A stretch of DNA of 27,255 nucleotides from TMED109 sp015660425 (GCA_029936295.1 JAPYTH010000024.1:1-27255), one strand, 5' to 3'; positions 1 through 8,415 are shown, numbered from the stretch's first letter. The notes: a model not told the origin generated them from the letters alone. A program made the numbers and translations.

Positions 1-515
1 ATTATCTATCTATCAATCCTAAAAGTGGGGTACCTGCCCTAGAGCTTGATAATGGCGTAATAATAACTGAAAGTATGGCTATATGTAGATACTTTGATGC
101 GATTCAACCTAAACCTTATTTATTTGGAGAAACACCAGAAGAAAGAGGATTAGTAGAAATGTGGAATAGAAAAATAGAAATAGAAGGTATCAATTCTGTA
201 GGTGATTGTTTAAGAAATTCATCAGAAGCTTTTAAAGATAAAGCTGTTCCTGACCCAAGAGTAACTCAACAGATACCTGAGCTAGCTGAAAGAGGTAGAA
301 TGTTAGCTAATAGATTTCTAGATGACATAAATAAAAAATTAAAAAAATCTGAATATGTAGCCGGTAATAAATTTTCTATGGCAGACATTAACTTATTTGT
401 TTTATTAAACTTTGCAAGTTGGATAAAAGTTATTCCTACCGATGATCATGTGAATTTAATAAGGTGGAAAGAAGTGGTAAATGCAAGAGAAAGTGCAAAA
501 GTCTTTGAAAGCTAA
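1..515 (+). CDS. Glutathione S-transferase family protein (5' partial)
   Basis: The reading frame is open from base 3 of the window, so the gene begins upstream; the ATG at 75 is an internal methionine. Residues encoded just before it (NPKSGVPALELDNGVIITES) are the end of a thioredoxin-like GST N-terminal domain, with the cis-proline region (GVPAL) and the Glu-Ser pair that contacts the glutathione gamma-glutamyl group. The rest is an all-helical C-terminal domain, including the SMADI N-capping motif near the end. The expected role is glutathione conjugation or a related thiol reaction in the cytosol; the substrate cannot be told. Its last 35 bases overlap the start of the downstream peptidase gene. 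The family call is firm; class and function are not. Confidence 0.85.
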   Translation, partial: YLSINPKSGVPALELDNGVIITESMAICRYFDAIQPKPYLFGETPEERGLVEMWNRKIEIEGINSVGDCLRNSSEAFKDKAVPDPRVTQQIPELAERGRMLANRFLDDINKKLKKSEYVAGNKFSMADINLFVLLNFASWIKVIPTDDHVNLIRWKEVVNARESAKVFES

Positions 516-1878
516 ATCCTATGTATTTATTTTAGTAATATTATTTTTCTTTAATAATAATGCTGTTGCTAGTTCTTTAAGTGAGGAAGCCTATGAATGG
601 TTAAAAAAATATATATCTATAGATACAGTAAACCCTCCAGGTAATGAGATTAATGCTGTTAATTTTTATAAAGAGATATTTACTAAAGAAAATATTTTAT
701 TTGAAATTGCTGAATCCGCACCGGGTAGAGGAAATATATGGGCAAGACTTAAAGGTGGTAATAAGCCTGCTCTAATTCTTTTACAACATACAGATGTCGT
801 TCCTGCTAATAAGGAACATTGGACTGTAGACCCATTTAAACCAACTGAAATAGATAACCATCTATATGGTCGAGGCGTATTAGATATGAAGGGTACAGGT
901 ATATCCCAGTTAGCCACGTTTGTTAGCCTTAAAAGAATAGGAAAAAAATTAAATAGAGATGTCATCTTTCTTGCAACAGCAGATGAAGAAGCCGGAGGTA
1001 ATTTTGGTGTTGGTTGGCTAATTAAAAACCATCCTGAAATATTTAAAAATGTTGGATTTTTATTAAATGAAGGTGGTAGTGGAAGAATAGTAAATAACAA
1101 ACTTGTCTTTGAGATCGAACTTACTCAAAAAGTACCAGTATGGTTAAGGCTAGAATCAATAGGAAAGCCTGGTCATGGATCATCTCCAAATGCGAGCAGC
1201 TCAGTAACAAAATTACTAGATGGATTACAATTCTTGAAAAATAATCCTTTTCCACCAAAAATTATTAACAGCGTATCTGAATATTTTGATGGTCTTTCAA
1301 CTATAGTTAATAAAGAACAATCTGATCAGTATAAAAATATTAAGCAGGCTGTAAAAAAAGAAGATTTTATAAAAGCACTACAAAAAAGGTCCCCTTTTCA
1401 CCACTCACTTACTAGAGATACATGTTCAATAACAAGATTAGGAGCTTCTAATAAAATTAATGTAGTGCCTCCTCTGGCATGGGCAGAAATAGACTGTAGA
1501 ATTTTACCTGATAAACCAGCAGAAGATTTTATATCTAAGGTAAAAAGCATGATGGAGCCATATGGAATAGAAGTAAAAACATTAATGGCTTTTACGCCAG
1601 CATCTTCTACAACAGAAACAGAATTATATATATCTATTAAAGAAACTCTTACAAATTTATATCCTGAAGCGCATATTATACCTAGGGTAACTACTGGCTT
1701 TACAGATAGTCATTTTACTAGAGACATTGGTATTAATAGTTATGGGTTTAACCCTGTAATAATTCCTTTAAATGAATTTAGACGGATTCATGGAAATGAT
1801 GAAAGAATTAATATAAAAGCTTTTAAAAAAGGTGTAGATGATCAATTAAAAATAATAGAAAAATTTGTGTATAATTAA
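481..1878 (+). CDS. Secreted M20-family zinc metallopeptidase (carboxypeptidase/deacylase type)
   Basis: A protein of 465 residues with a hydrophobic N-terminus (about 13-28) and a likely signal cleavage after AVA at residue 30, so it should act in the periplasm. M20 di-zinc motifs are in order: HTDVVP (H103, D105), GRGVLDMKG (bridging D135), ATADEEAGG (catalytic E169, metal ligand E170), NEGG (E197), GKPGHGSSPN (H232, dimerisation-domain His) and a C-terminal HGNDE (H437). The family hydrolyses peptide or N-acyl amino-acid bonds; substrate unknown, probably scavenging. The ATG at 481 lies inside the upstream GST gene. An in-frame TTG at 505 would give a more compact signal peptide (MKAKSYVF...) and only an 11-base overlap, so the start is uncertain. 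The gene ends 4 bases from the convergent methyltransferase stop. Confidence 0.9.
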   Translation: MQEKVQKSLKAKSYVFILVILFFFNNNAVASSLSEEAYEWLKKYISIDTVNPPGNEINAVNFYKEIFTKENILFEIAESAPGRGNIWARLKGGNKPALILLQHTDVVPANKEHWTVDPFKPTEIDNHLYGRGVLDMKGTGISQLATFVSLKRIGKKLNRDVIFLATADEEAGGNFGVGWLIKNHPEIFKNVGFLLNEGGSGRIVNNKLVFEIELTQKVPVWLRLESIGKPGHGSSPNASSSVTKLLDGLQFLKNNPFPPKIINSVSEYFDGLSTIVNKEQSDQYKNIKQAVKKEDFIKALQKRSPFHHSLTRDTCSITRLGASNKINVVPPLAWAEIDCRILPDKPAEDFISKVKSMMEPYGIEVKTLMAFTPASSTTETELYISIKETLTNLYPEAHIIPRVTTGFTDSHFTRDIGINSYGFNPVIIPLNEFRRIHGNDERINIKAFKKGVDDQLKIIEKFVYN

Positions 1879-1882
1879 TTAT

Positions 1883-2728
1883 CTATTTAGTACAACTAAC
1901 AATCCAAGTCTTACTAGGAAACAATAAATAATTACTACTATAATAAGAAGACCAGATATTTTTGATATCTTGAAAAAGATTTTTCTTATTTTTAACACTT
2001 AATAATTCAACCTTTTCTTTAAATATTGGTGTTGTTTTAATATAATGTTTGATGGATGCATCTAATGTAAAACCCTTATATAATTCTACGTTTTTTTCAA
2101 ATCCAAAAAAATCTATGTTTTTAAAACCTGATGAAATAAGAATTTCTTTTGTATAAGTTTTGTCTGAAAAAGCAAAAGGACCTGGGTTTCTATCTTTGAC
2201 AACAGGTAACTCTATATATTTTTTTACAACTTCTAAACCTAAATTATACCAAGGATTATCTGATTGATTTTGCCAACAAATAAATGTTAACAAACCATTT
2301 CTTTTTAAACTATTGAAAATATTTTTAAAAGCTAAAGTTGGATCACTAAAAAACATTACACCAAAACGAGAGAAAGCTGCTTCAAATATTTCACTGTCTA
2401 ATTTATCATTTTGAATGTCTTTAACTTTAAAAGTAATATTTTTTATATGCAAACTATCTGAACACCTCACCGCTTCATCTATCATTGTTTTTGATAAATC
2501 AAACCCTGAAACACGGCCTTTGCTTCCAACCATAATAGATAATTGAGTAGAAACTTTTCCAGTTCCACAACCAATATCTAACACATTTAAACCTTTTCCT
2601 ATAGAAAATTTAGATAAAGCATAGTTACCTAAAGGTTCTAACATATTATCTTTTTCAATTTTTTCTTTAACCCATAACTTACCAGCTGAGTTAGTCCAAT
2701 ACTCTTTTTGCTTATCATTAGATTTCAT
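1883..2728 (-). CDS. Class I SAM-dependent methyltransferase
   Basis: A protein of 281 residues with a Rossmann-type methyltransferase core. Motif I is DIGCGTG (51-57), the acidic residue at the end of strand 2 is in GFDLS (75-79), and a motif IV-like segment reads AAFSRFGVMFFSDP. It has no signal peptide and should be cytosolic. The overall pattern resembles UbiE/type-11 methyltransferases, but nothing shows whether the substrate is a quinone, lipid or small molecule. It is the last gene of a four-gene leftward run (threonine dehydratase, hydroxy-acid dehydrogenase, TRAP binding protein, this gene), starting 10 bases after the binding-protein stop. Co-transcription is likely, but a shared pathway is not shown. 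No clear Shine-Dalgarno sequence precedes the ATG. Confidence 0.82.
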   Translation of the reverse strand: MKSNDKQKEYWTNSAGKLWVKEKIEKDNMLEPLGNYALSKFSIGKGLNVLDIGCGTGKVSTQLSIMVGSKGRVSGFDLSKTMIDEAVRCSDSLHIKNITFKVKDIQNDKLDSEIFEAAFSRFGVMFFSDPTLAFKNIFNSLKRNGLLTFICWQNQSDNPWYNLGLEVVKKYIELPVVKDRNPGPFAFSDKTYTKEILISSGFKNIDFFGFEKNVELYKGFTLDASIKHYIKTTPIFKEKVELLSVKNKKNLFQDIKNIWSSYYSSNYLLFPSKTWIVSCTK

Positions 2729-2738
2729 ATATTAATTT

Positions 2739-3839
2739 CTATTCATTTATCTTGTTTGCAAATTTAGCTCTAAGATTCATATAACCAAGCTCCGTTAATG
2801 GGGCTAATTTTGTTACTTTTTTTCTATATTTTGACCAGTTGTTATATACCTTTTTAGTAAAAGGGTCTTCATCAGCTTTTTCTTTAACTATATCTAGTGC
2901 TGCGGAAAACATCGCATCTGTTACATCATCAGGAAAATTTTTTAAAATAACTTTATGCTTTTTTAATAAGACATCTAATGAAAAAGCATTGCCTGCTGTC
3001 ATTTCAGAAAGCATCTTAAATGCTTCATCTCCGGCTGCAGATTTTATAATACTTTGTAAATCACTTGGTAAGTTATTATAAGCTTCTAAATTTACAGTTA
3101 ATCCTAAAGCGCTTCCTGGTTCATGAATACCTGGAGCATAATAGTATTTTGCAATTTTATGAAATCCAAATGCTAAATCATTATAAGGAGCTATCCATTC
3201 TACAGCGTCTAAAGCTCCAGACTGAAGTGCAGGTAATAGTTCTCCACCAGGCAAATTAACAGGAATTGCTCCAATTCTAGATAACATTTCGCCGCCCAAC
3301 CCTGGCATGCGCATTCTTAAACCTTGCAAATCTTTTAAACTTTTAATTTCTTTTCTAAACCAACCACCAACATTAGAACCACCGGTTCCTGCAAGAAAGG
3401 CTTTTAATCCAAATTTGCTATAAAGCTCATCCCAAAGTTCTTGACCTCCACCAAAATATATCCAGGACGCATGTTCTTGTGCTGTAAGCCCACCTGGAAC
3501 ACACGTAAAAAAGGGCATGGCAGAATGTTTTGCTATCCAATAATAAGGAGCATCATGACCCATTTCTGCAATACCTTCACGAACTGCATCAAATACTTCA
3601 AATGCAGGGACTAACTCTCCCCCACCATAGACTTTAATTTCTAATCTACCGTCAGACATTGCATATATTGAATCAGCTATTCTTTGAACACCTGTTCCTA
3701 ATGCTGGAAAATTTTTAGGCCAACAAGTTACCATTTTCCACTTAATTCTGCCTTTAGAAATTGCAGGAGCAGATAAAGTAGATACAGTTGCAACTGTACC
3801 AACACCAATTGTATTTTTTAAAAAATTTCTTCTTTTCAT
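2739..3839 (-). CDS. TRAP transporter solute-binding protein, DctP/TakP-like, Tat-exported
   Basis: A 366-residue periplasmic binding protein. The N-terminus has a twin-arginine signal (KRRNFLK at 2-8) and a hydrophobic stretch ending near SAPAIS (23-28), so it is probably exported folded. The mature part has DctP-family features: WPKNFPALGTG (40-50), the conserved-arginine segment LQGLRMRMPG (171-180) that in the family contacts the ligand carboxylate, and DAVEW (211-215). These fit the TakP branch, which includes 2-oxo-acid- and lactate-binding members. The DctQ and DctM membrane subunits are not in this window, so the protein is either an orphan or served by a distant transporter. It lies 31 bases downstream of the FMN hydroxy-acid dehydrogenase gene, consistent with uptake of a 2-oxo or 2-hydroxy acid (inference). 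Confidence 0.88.
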   Translation of the reverse strand: MKRRNFLKNTIGVGTVATVSTLSAPAISKGRIKWKMVTCWPKNFPALGTGVQRIADSIYAMSDGRLEIKVYGGGELVPAFEVFDAVREGIAEMGHDAPYYWIAKHSAMPFFTCVPGGLTAQEHASWIYFGGGQELWDELYSKFGLKAFLAGTGGSNVGGWFRKEIKSLKDLQGLRMRMPGLGGEMLSRIGAIPVNLPGGELLPALQSGALDAVEWIAPYNDLAFGFHKIAKYYYAPGIHEPGSALGLTVNLEAYNNLPSDLQSIIKSAAGDEAFKMLSEMTAGNAFSLDVLLKKHKVILKNFPDDVTDAMFSAALDIVKEKADEDPFTKKVYNNWSKYRKKVTKLAPLTELGYMNLRAKFANKINE

Positions 3840-3870
3840 AATGTATTCAACTTTTATTTTAATTAAATTT

Positions 3871-5046
3871 CTATTCTAAATAATTTAAAAAAAAATCTTT
3901 CCCCATACTTACTGATTGATTTTTTAATTCTTTAATATTTGACGCACAAACTTGCTCCATTATGTTTTCAATCTCATCTTTTATTATATAGTGTACATGA
4001 GTTGCCCCTTTTTTTCCTAATGCAGCTATTCCTATCATGAAAGGTCTGCCTATCATTACAAAATCAGCTCCTAACATTAATCCTTTTACTACATCTTGTC
4101 CTGAATAAAACCCACTATCTATTAATATAGGAAAGTCATTACCTAATTCTTTTCGTATTTTAGGTAAGACTTGCAATGGACTAGGAGCTAAATCTAATTG
4201 TCTTCCTCCATGGTTAGATAAGTAAATTGCATCTACGTAGTTTTTAGCTTTTAATGCATCTCTATTATCCATTATGCCTTTTAATACAATTGGGCCTTTC
4301 CAAAGACTTCTTACCTCTTCTAAATATTCCCAATCTAAGTATCTATCCATCTGACTTCCTGCATATCCTTTTTGTATTTTTTTATTACCCTGACTCTTTT
4401 TATATTTATCCATAGTTTTAAAATGAGGCATACCATGTTTTAATACACCTAAAGACCAGGATGGAGATACTGCAGCTTGGAATATAGTTCTAAAATTTAT
4501 TTTTGGAGGAACAGAAACGCCAGCCATTCTTAATCTTTCGCGACGACTAGATGCTGGTATATCTGAAGTAATAACTAATACCTTATAGCCAGAATCACTT
4601 GCTCTCATTAATAAGTCATCTCTTATACTTTTGTCTTTTGGAGGATACAATTGAAACCAACCATTACCATCTAAATGAGGAGCAACTTTTTCAATTGATG
4701 CACAAGCAACGGTTGATAAAGCATATGGTATATTTTTTTTATTAGCCAGTTTAGCAAGAGCTATCTCAGCTCCTGGCCATATTAAGCTTGTCATACCCAC
4801 AGGTGCTATTCCGAAAGGAGCATCGTATGTTTTATTGAAAAGAATTGTATGCAAATCCGCTTTAATAGTACCTTTTAAATAACGTGGCGTTAAAAATATA
4901 TTTTTTAGGATATTTTGATTATGATCCATAGCTCTATCATAGCCAGTTCCTGAAAATAAATATTCTGCAGCAAAATGAGGCATTCTTTTTTTTGCCCTTG
5001 CTTTCATATCAAAAATACGTGGATATTTATCTGCAAGATTAGACAA
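3871..5046 (-). CDS. FMN-dependent alpha-hydroxy-acid dehydrogenase/oxidase (lactate dehydrogenase-like)
   Basis: A 391-residue TIM-barrel flavoprotein that should oxidise an L-2-hydroxy acid to the 2-oxo acid. Family residues are visible: Y29 in the N-terminal substrate loop, FQLY (Y134), K256 in VLKGI, the catalytic base H279 with R282 in SNHGGRQLD, and FMN-phosphate contacts around ILIDSG (307-312) and IGRP (332-335). The usual VDxPxxGxRExD loop reads SDIPASSRRERLRMAG (161-176), and the tryptophan of plant glycolate oxidase aligns with valine, so the substrate need not be glycolate or lactate. The start is TTG at 5046, supported by GGAG six bases upstream (5053-5056). It lies 16 bases after the threonine dehydratase stop and just before the TRAP binding protein, in one operon. 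Confidence 0.9.
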   Translation of the reverse strand: MSNLADKYPRIFDMKARAKKRMPHFAAEYLFSGTGYDRAMDHNQNILKNIFLTPRYLKGTIKADLHTILFNKTYDAPFGIAPVGMTSLIWPGAEIALAKLANKKNIPYALSTVACASIEKVAPHLDGNGWFQLYPPKDKSIRDDLLMRASDSGYKVLVITSDIPASSRRERLRMAGVSVPPKINFRTIFQAAVSPSWSLGVLKHGMPHFKTMDKYKKSQGNKKIQKGYAGSQMDRYLDWEYLEEVRSLWKGPIVLKGIMDNRDALKAKNYVDAIYLSNHGGRQLDLAPSPLQVLPKIRKELGNDFPILIDSGFYSGQDVVKGLMLGADFVMIGRPFMIGIAALGKKGATHVHYIIKDEIENIMEQVCASNIKELKNQSVSMGKDFFLNYLE

Positions 5047-5062
5047 TTAAAACTCCATTAAT

Positions 5063-6274
5063 CTATTTAGTATTTTTAACAATGACAGAAAACCCTAATA
5101 ATTCTATTTTATTTATAATATTTTTTGCATGATCATTATTTCTTGTTTCTAAAGTAATTTCAAGTCGTGCAGAACTAACTGATAAATCTAGAGCAAATCG
5201 GCTATGTTCAACTCCAAGAATATTTATTTTTTCTTCCGAACAAAGTTTGGAAATAATACTTAATTGGCCAGGTTTATCAGCCATAGCTATAGATAAAGTA
5301 ATTATTTGGCCTTTACGGACCAAATCTCTCATTAAGACAGATGATAAAACTCTAGAATCTATATTTCCACCACTTAGCAAAATTCCAATTTTTTTATTTT
5401 TAAACTTTTCTTTATATTGTAGTAAAGCAGCTAAACCAATTGCACCAGCCCCTTCTGTAACTGTTTTATCGTTTAAAAGAAAAGTAGAAACAGCTTCTTC
5501 AATATAATCTTCAGATACTAAAATTACATCATCTACATTTTTTTTGATAATAGACAATGGAATATTTCCAATTTTTTCTACTGCAATTCCCTCTGCTAAC
5601 GTAGAACCTTCACATTTATTACTCACTTTATTAAATATATTATGTAATGAAGGATAAAGCTCTGTTTGTACTCCAATAATTTTAATATTTTTATTTATAT
5701 GTTTGGCTATTAAAGAACTTCCGGCTAATAATCCTCCTCCTCCAACCGGAATAAGAAGAACTTCAATATCAGAATAATCTTCAAGCATTTCTAATACTAA
5801 AGTACCTTGTCCAGCTATTATAAGCTCATCATTATATGGATGTATTTTTGTAAGATTACGAGTTTTAACTAAATCATCTACAAACATTTCCGAGTCTTTT
5901 AAAGTTTGCCCATTAATAATAACTTCTGCACCTAAATCAGAAGTTTTTCTGATTTTTGCGAAAGGTGTGTTATCAGGCATAACAATGGTTGAGTTAATAC
6001 CCATAATTTTTGCACTATATGCTACACCTTGTGAGTGATTTCCTGCAGACATTGCCACAACACCATTATTTTTTTCTTCATCATTTAAGGATAACATCTT
6101 ATTTAATGCTCCTCTAATTTTAAAGGATCCTGTATGTTGCTTGTTCTCATATTTTACTATTGTATTACAATCTGTTATCTCAGATAATGAATATGAATGA
6201 GAGGTTTCTGTATTTATAATATATTTTTTTATTAATGAATAAGCTTCAATAATTTCTAGATGACTAATAGCCAC
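5063..6274 (-). CDS. ilvA: Threonine dehydratase (threonine ammonia-lyase), short form with one ACT domain
   Basis: A 403-residue fold-type II PLP enzyme converting L-threonine (often also serine) to 2-oxobutyrate and ammonia. The PLP lysine is K52 in GSFKIRGA, SAGNHSQG (76-83) is the substrate loop, and the phosphate-binding glycine loop is PVGGGGLLAG (176-185). The last 80 residues or so (324-403) form a single ACT domain. It is shorter than the roughly 514-residue biosynthetic IlvA of E. coli, but this size is common in alphaproteobacteria. The start is GTG at 6274 with AAGGA eight bases upstream. It is the first gene of the leftward operon with the hydroxy-acid dehydrogenase and TRAP binding protein. 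Whether it serves isoleucine synthesis or threonine/serine breakdown cannot be decided here. Confidence 0.9.
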   Translation of the reverse strand: MAISHLEIIEAYSLIKKYIINTETSHSYSLSEITDCNTIVKYENKQHTGSFKIRGALNKMLSLNDEEKNNGVVAMSAGNHSQGVAYSAKIMGINSTIVMPDNTPFAKIRKTSDLGAEVIINGQTLKDSEMFVDDLVKTRNLTKIHPYNDELIIAGQGTLVLEMLEDYSDIEVLLIPVGGGGLLAGSSLIAKHINKNIKIIGVQTELYPSLHNIFNKVSNKCEGSTLAEGIAVEKIGNIPLSIIKKNVDDVILVSEDYIEEAVSTFLLNDKTVTEGAGAIGLAALLQYKEKFKNKKIGILLSGGNIDSRVLSSVLMRDLVRKGQIITLSIAMADKPGQLSIISKLCSEEKINILGVEHSRFALDLSVSSARLEITLETRNNDHAKNIINKIELLGFSVIVKNTK

Positions 6275-6336
6275 AATGAATGTCCTTTAAAATTAATAAT
6301 ACAAGAAATTTTATTAAATTAATAAACTTAAATATA

Positions 6337-6362
6337 ATAAGAAAATTTTTTATAATTCTTAT
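6337..6362. promoter_or_regulatory. Inverted repeat in the divergent ilvA/pdxA intergenic region
   Basis: Arms ATAAGAA (6337-6343) and TTCTTAT (6356-6362) are perfect complements separated by 12 A/T bases. It lies in the 207-base gap between two divergent genes, where a dyad operator would be expected. In DNA this AT-rich such dyads also arise by chance, so this is a candidate only. Confidence 0.3.
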
Positions 6363-6368
6363 AAATAA

Positions 6369-6389
6369 TAGTTTATTAAATGTAAACTA
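6369..6389. promoter_or_regulatory. 21-bp dyad in the divergent ilvA/pdxA intergenic region
   Basis: Arms TAGTTTA (6369-6375) and TAAACTA (6383-6389) form a perfect inverted repeat around a 7-base centre. It begins seven bases after the previous dyad. The geometry (7-7-7) is that of a homodimeric regulator operator, and it lies midway between the two start codons. No regulator gene is adjacent, so the binding protein is unknown. Confidence 0.35.
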
Positions 6390-6481
6390 AATGCGAAACT
6401 ATATTATATATAATATTCACATAAAATAGATTTATTACTTATTTAAGTAGTATTAATCTTAAATATTATAATGGAAAATTT

Positions 6482-7471
6482 ATGACACTACCAATAATAG
6501 CTATAACTATGGGAGACCCATCAGGAATAGGTCCAGAAATAATAGTTGCCAGTTACTCACATAATACATCTTTTTTAAATTGTTCATTGTTAGTAATAGG
6601 AAATTCTGAAAGACTGAAAGATGCCGCGAAAATACTTAAACAAAATATTAAAGTAAACATATGCAAGTCTACAAATGATATTGTTACTAAAGATAAAAAC
6701 ACTATAAATTGTATAAACATAGGCACCCTCCCTAAAAACTTTGCCTACGGAAAAAACTCTATAATTGGTGGTGAAGCTGCCTATCAATATATTAAAACAG
6801 CAGTAGACCTTGCTTTAAATAATAAGGTTAATGCTATTTGCACAGCACCTATAAGTAAAAAAGCTCTACATATGGCAGGCTACAACTATCCAGGTCATAC
6901 AGAACTACTTGCAGCCTTAACAAATACTTCAGAAGTATCATTAATGTTAGCTACTCCAAACTTAAATGTAATTCACGTTACAACTCATATAGGTCTTATA
7001 GACGCAATTGATAAAATTGAGCCGGATTTAGTTTTTCGTACTGTCGAACGAGGAAGAAAAATATTATTAAAAAGTCTTAATAGAGAACCACGCATAGGCG
7101 TATGTGCTATAAACCCTCATGCTGGTGAAGAAGGTATATTTGGACATGGAGAAGAAGAAGAAAAAATTAATCCAGCTATAGAAAAAGCATTAGCATTGAA
7201 ATGGAACATAAAAGGTCCATTAGCAGCAGATTCATTATTCTACCTAGCATCGCGAGGAGATTTTGATTTAGTAGTAGCAATGTATCATGATCAAGGGCAT
7301 GCCCCTGTAAAAGTTATGGGAATTAAAAATGGAGTAAATATTACTGTAGGGCTCCCAGTAATTAGAACTTCTGTAGACCACGGAACAGCCTATGATATAG
7401 CTGGCAAGGCGCTAGCAGATGAAAGAAATATAATTGAAGCATTAAAAAAAGCATCCGAATATTTACATTAA
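6482..7471 (+). CDS. PdxA-family 4-phosphate dehydrogenase, PdxA2-like
   Basis: A 329-residue cytosolic metal- and NAD-dependent dehydrogenase. Family motifs: TMGDPSGIGPEI (9-20), CTAPISKKALH (120-130), and three metal-binding histidines, H169 (VTTHI), H213 (NPHAGE) and H269 (MYHDQGH). PdxA makes a B6 precursor from 4-hydroxythreonine 4-phosphate. Here the metal motif continues as YHDQGHAPVK, the form associated with the PdxA2 subfamily (D-threonate/D-erythronate 4-phosphate dehydrogenases), whereas E. coli PdxA has YHDQGLPVLK. The usual pdxA neighbours (surA, ksgA) and the DUF1537 kinase partner of PdxA2 are both absent. Family call firm; subfamily inferred. It starts a short rightward unit with the GST gene 41 bases downstream. 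Confidence 0.88.
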   Translation: MTLPIIAITMGDPSGIGPEIIVASYSHNTSFLNCSLLVIGNSERLKDAAKILKQNIKVNICKSTNDIVTKDKNTINCINIGTLPKNFAYGKNSIIGGEAAYQYIKTAVDLALNNKVNAICTAPISKKALHMAGYNYPGHTELLAALTNTSEVSLMLATPNLNVIHVTTHIGLIDAIDKIEPDLVFRTVERGRKILLKSLNREPRIGVCAINPHAGEEGIFGHGEEEEKINPAIEKALALKWNIKGPLAADSLFYLASRGDFDLVVAMYHDQGHAPVKVMGIKNGVNITVGLPVIRTSVDHGTAYDIAGKALADERNIIEALKKASEYLH

Positions 7472-7512
7472 TAAAAACATAATTAATAATCTTAAACTTT
7501 ATTGGAGCGATA

Positions 7513-8154
7513 ATGAAAATTACACTTATATATTTTGACTTTCCATTTTGGCGTGCAGAAATAGCTAGATTATCACTATACTTAGGTAATATTGAATTTG
7601 AGGATTTAAGAATTACGAGTGAAGAATTTCAAAGAGTAAAGGCTAATGGCAAATTAGATAATGGTATAAAAATTCCATTTCATCAACTTCCCTGTTTAGT
7701 TGTTAACCAAACTTCTATAGCACAAACTGGTGGAATAGCTCGCTTTTGCGGAAAGTTATCAAATTTATACCCCATAAATGATAATCTATCTGCTGCAAAA
7801 ATTGATCAATTTATAGATATTGCAACAGATATTACCGTATTGATATCATCTACTAAAGCAGAAGATAGAGAAGAGATTTTTATAGGAGAACTATCACGTA
7901 AACTTACTATATTAAATAATAGTTTAGAGCTAAATAATAATTATTTAGTAAGTAATAATATATCTATAGCTGATATTGCTATTTGGAGGCTTATGGGTTG
8001 GCTTACCAGTGGAAATATTGATGGTATTCCATTAAATATACTAAAATATCATAAAAATATTTCTAGTATATGTTTATTAGTTGATAAACATCCAAAGATT
8101 AATGAGTGGATTAAAAAAACTTATCCTGCGAATTACCTAAGAGGCAACTTTTAA
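7513..8154 (+). CDS. Glutathione S-transferase family protein
   Basis: A 213-residue two-domain GST. The N-terminal thioredoxin-like half starts MKITLIYFDF and carries the cis-Pro region HQLPCLVVN and a QTGGIARF segment, which resembles the QSMAIARYL-type element of sigma/alpha-class enzymes. The C-terminal helical half has the N-capping motif NISIADIA. It should be a cytosolic glutathione-dependent enzyme; the substrate is unknown. The start is supported by GGAG six bases before the ATG. It follows the PdxA-family gene by 41 bases and is probably co-transcribed with it. It is only distantly similar to the partial GST at the window start, so the two are not a recent duplication. Confidence 0.85.
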   Translation: MKITLIYFDFPFWRAEIARLSLYLGNIEFEDLRITSEEFQRVKANGKLDNGIKIPFHQLPCLVVNQTSIAQTGGIARFCGKLSNLYPINDNLSAAKIDQFIDIATDITVLISSTKAEDREEIFIGELSRKLTILNNSLELNNNYLVSNNISIADIAIWRLMGWLTSGNIDGIPLNILKYHKNISSICLLVDKHPKINEWIKKTYPANYLRGNF

Positions 8155-8200
8155 ATTAATATATAAATAATTTATTATAGATAATAAGTATTTATTTATA

Positions 8201-8278
<78 letters not shown>

Positions 8279-8290
8279 AATAGTACTTAC

Positions 8291-8318
8291 TGTATATATA
8301 TTCATTTCCATATATACA
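8291..8318 (-). other. Hairpin between tRNA-Val and tRNA-Asp
   Basis: A perfect 9-bp inverted repeat, TGTATATAT (8291-8299) and ATATATACA (8310-8318), with a 10-base loop, lies in the 61-base spacer between the two tRNAs. It has no GC-rich stem and no T-run, so it is not a typical terminator. A processing structure in a dicistronic tRNA transcript is possible; chance is also possible at this base composition. Confidence 0.35.
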
Positions 8319-8339
8319 ACCAAATTAATTAAAAACTAA

Positions 8340-8415
8340 TGGTGGGTGATGACGGGATCGAACCGCCGACCTCCTCGGTGTAAACGAGGCGCTCTCCCAG
8401 CTGAGCTAATCACCC
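8340..8415 (-). tRNA. tRNA-Val (anticodon TAC)
   Basis: On the minus strand: acceptor GGGTGAT pairs with ATCACCC, the D arm is GCTC/GAGC, anticodon stem CCTCG/CGAGG encloses loop TTTACAC with anticodon TAC, and the T loop is TTCGATC. CCA is encoded. Its 5' end is only 22 bases after the hup terminator hairpin. Confidence 0.97.

Noticed and set aside
666..1100. 144-codon open frame on the minus strand inside the M20 peptidase gene
   Set aside because: It is antisense to conserved zinc-binding motifs in the other strand and shows no motif or ribosome site of its own.
3065..3259. 64-codon open frame on the plus strand inside the TRAP binding-protein gene
   Set aside because: The opposite strand encodes conserved DctP-family residues across the whole stretch; no ribosome site is visible.
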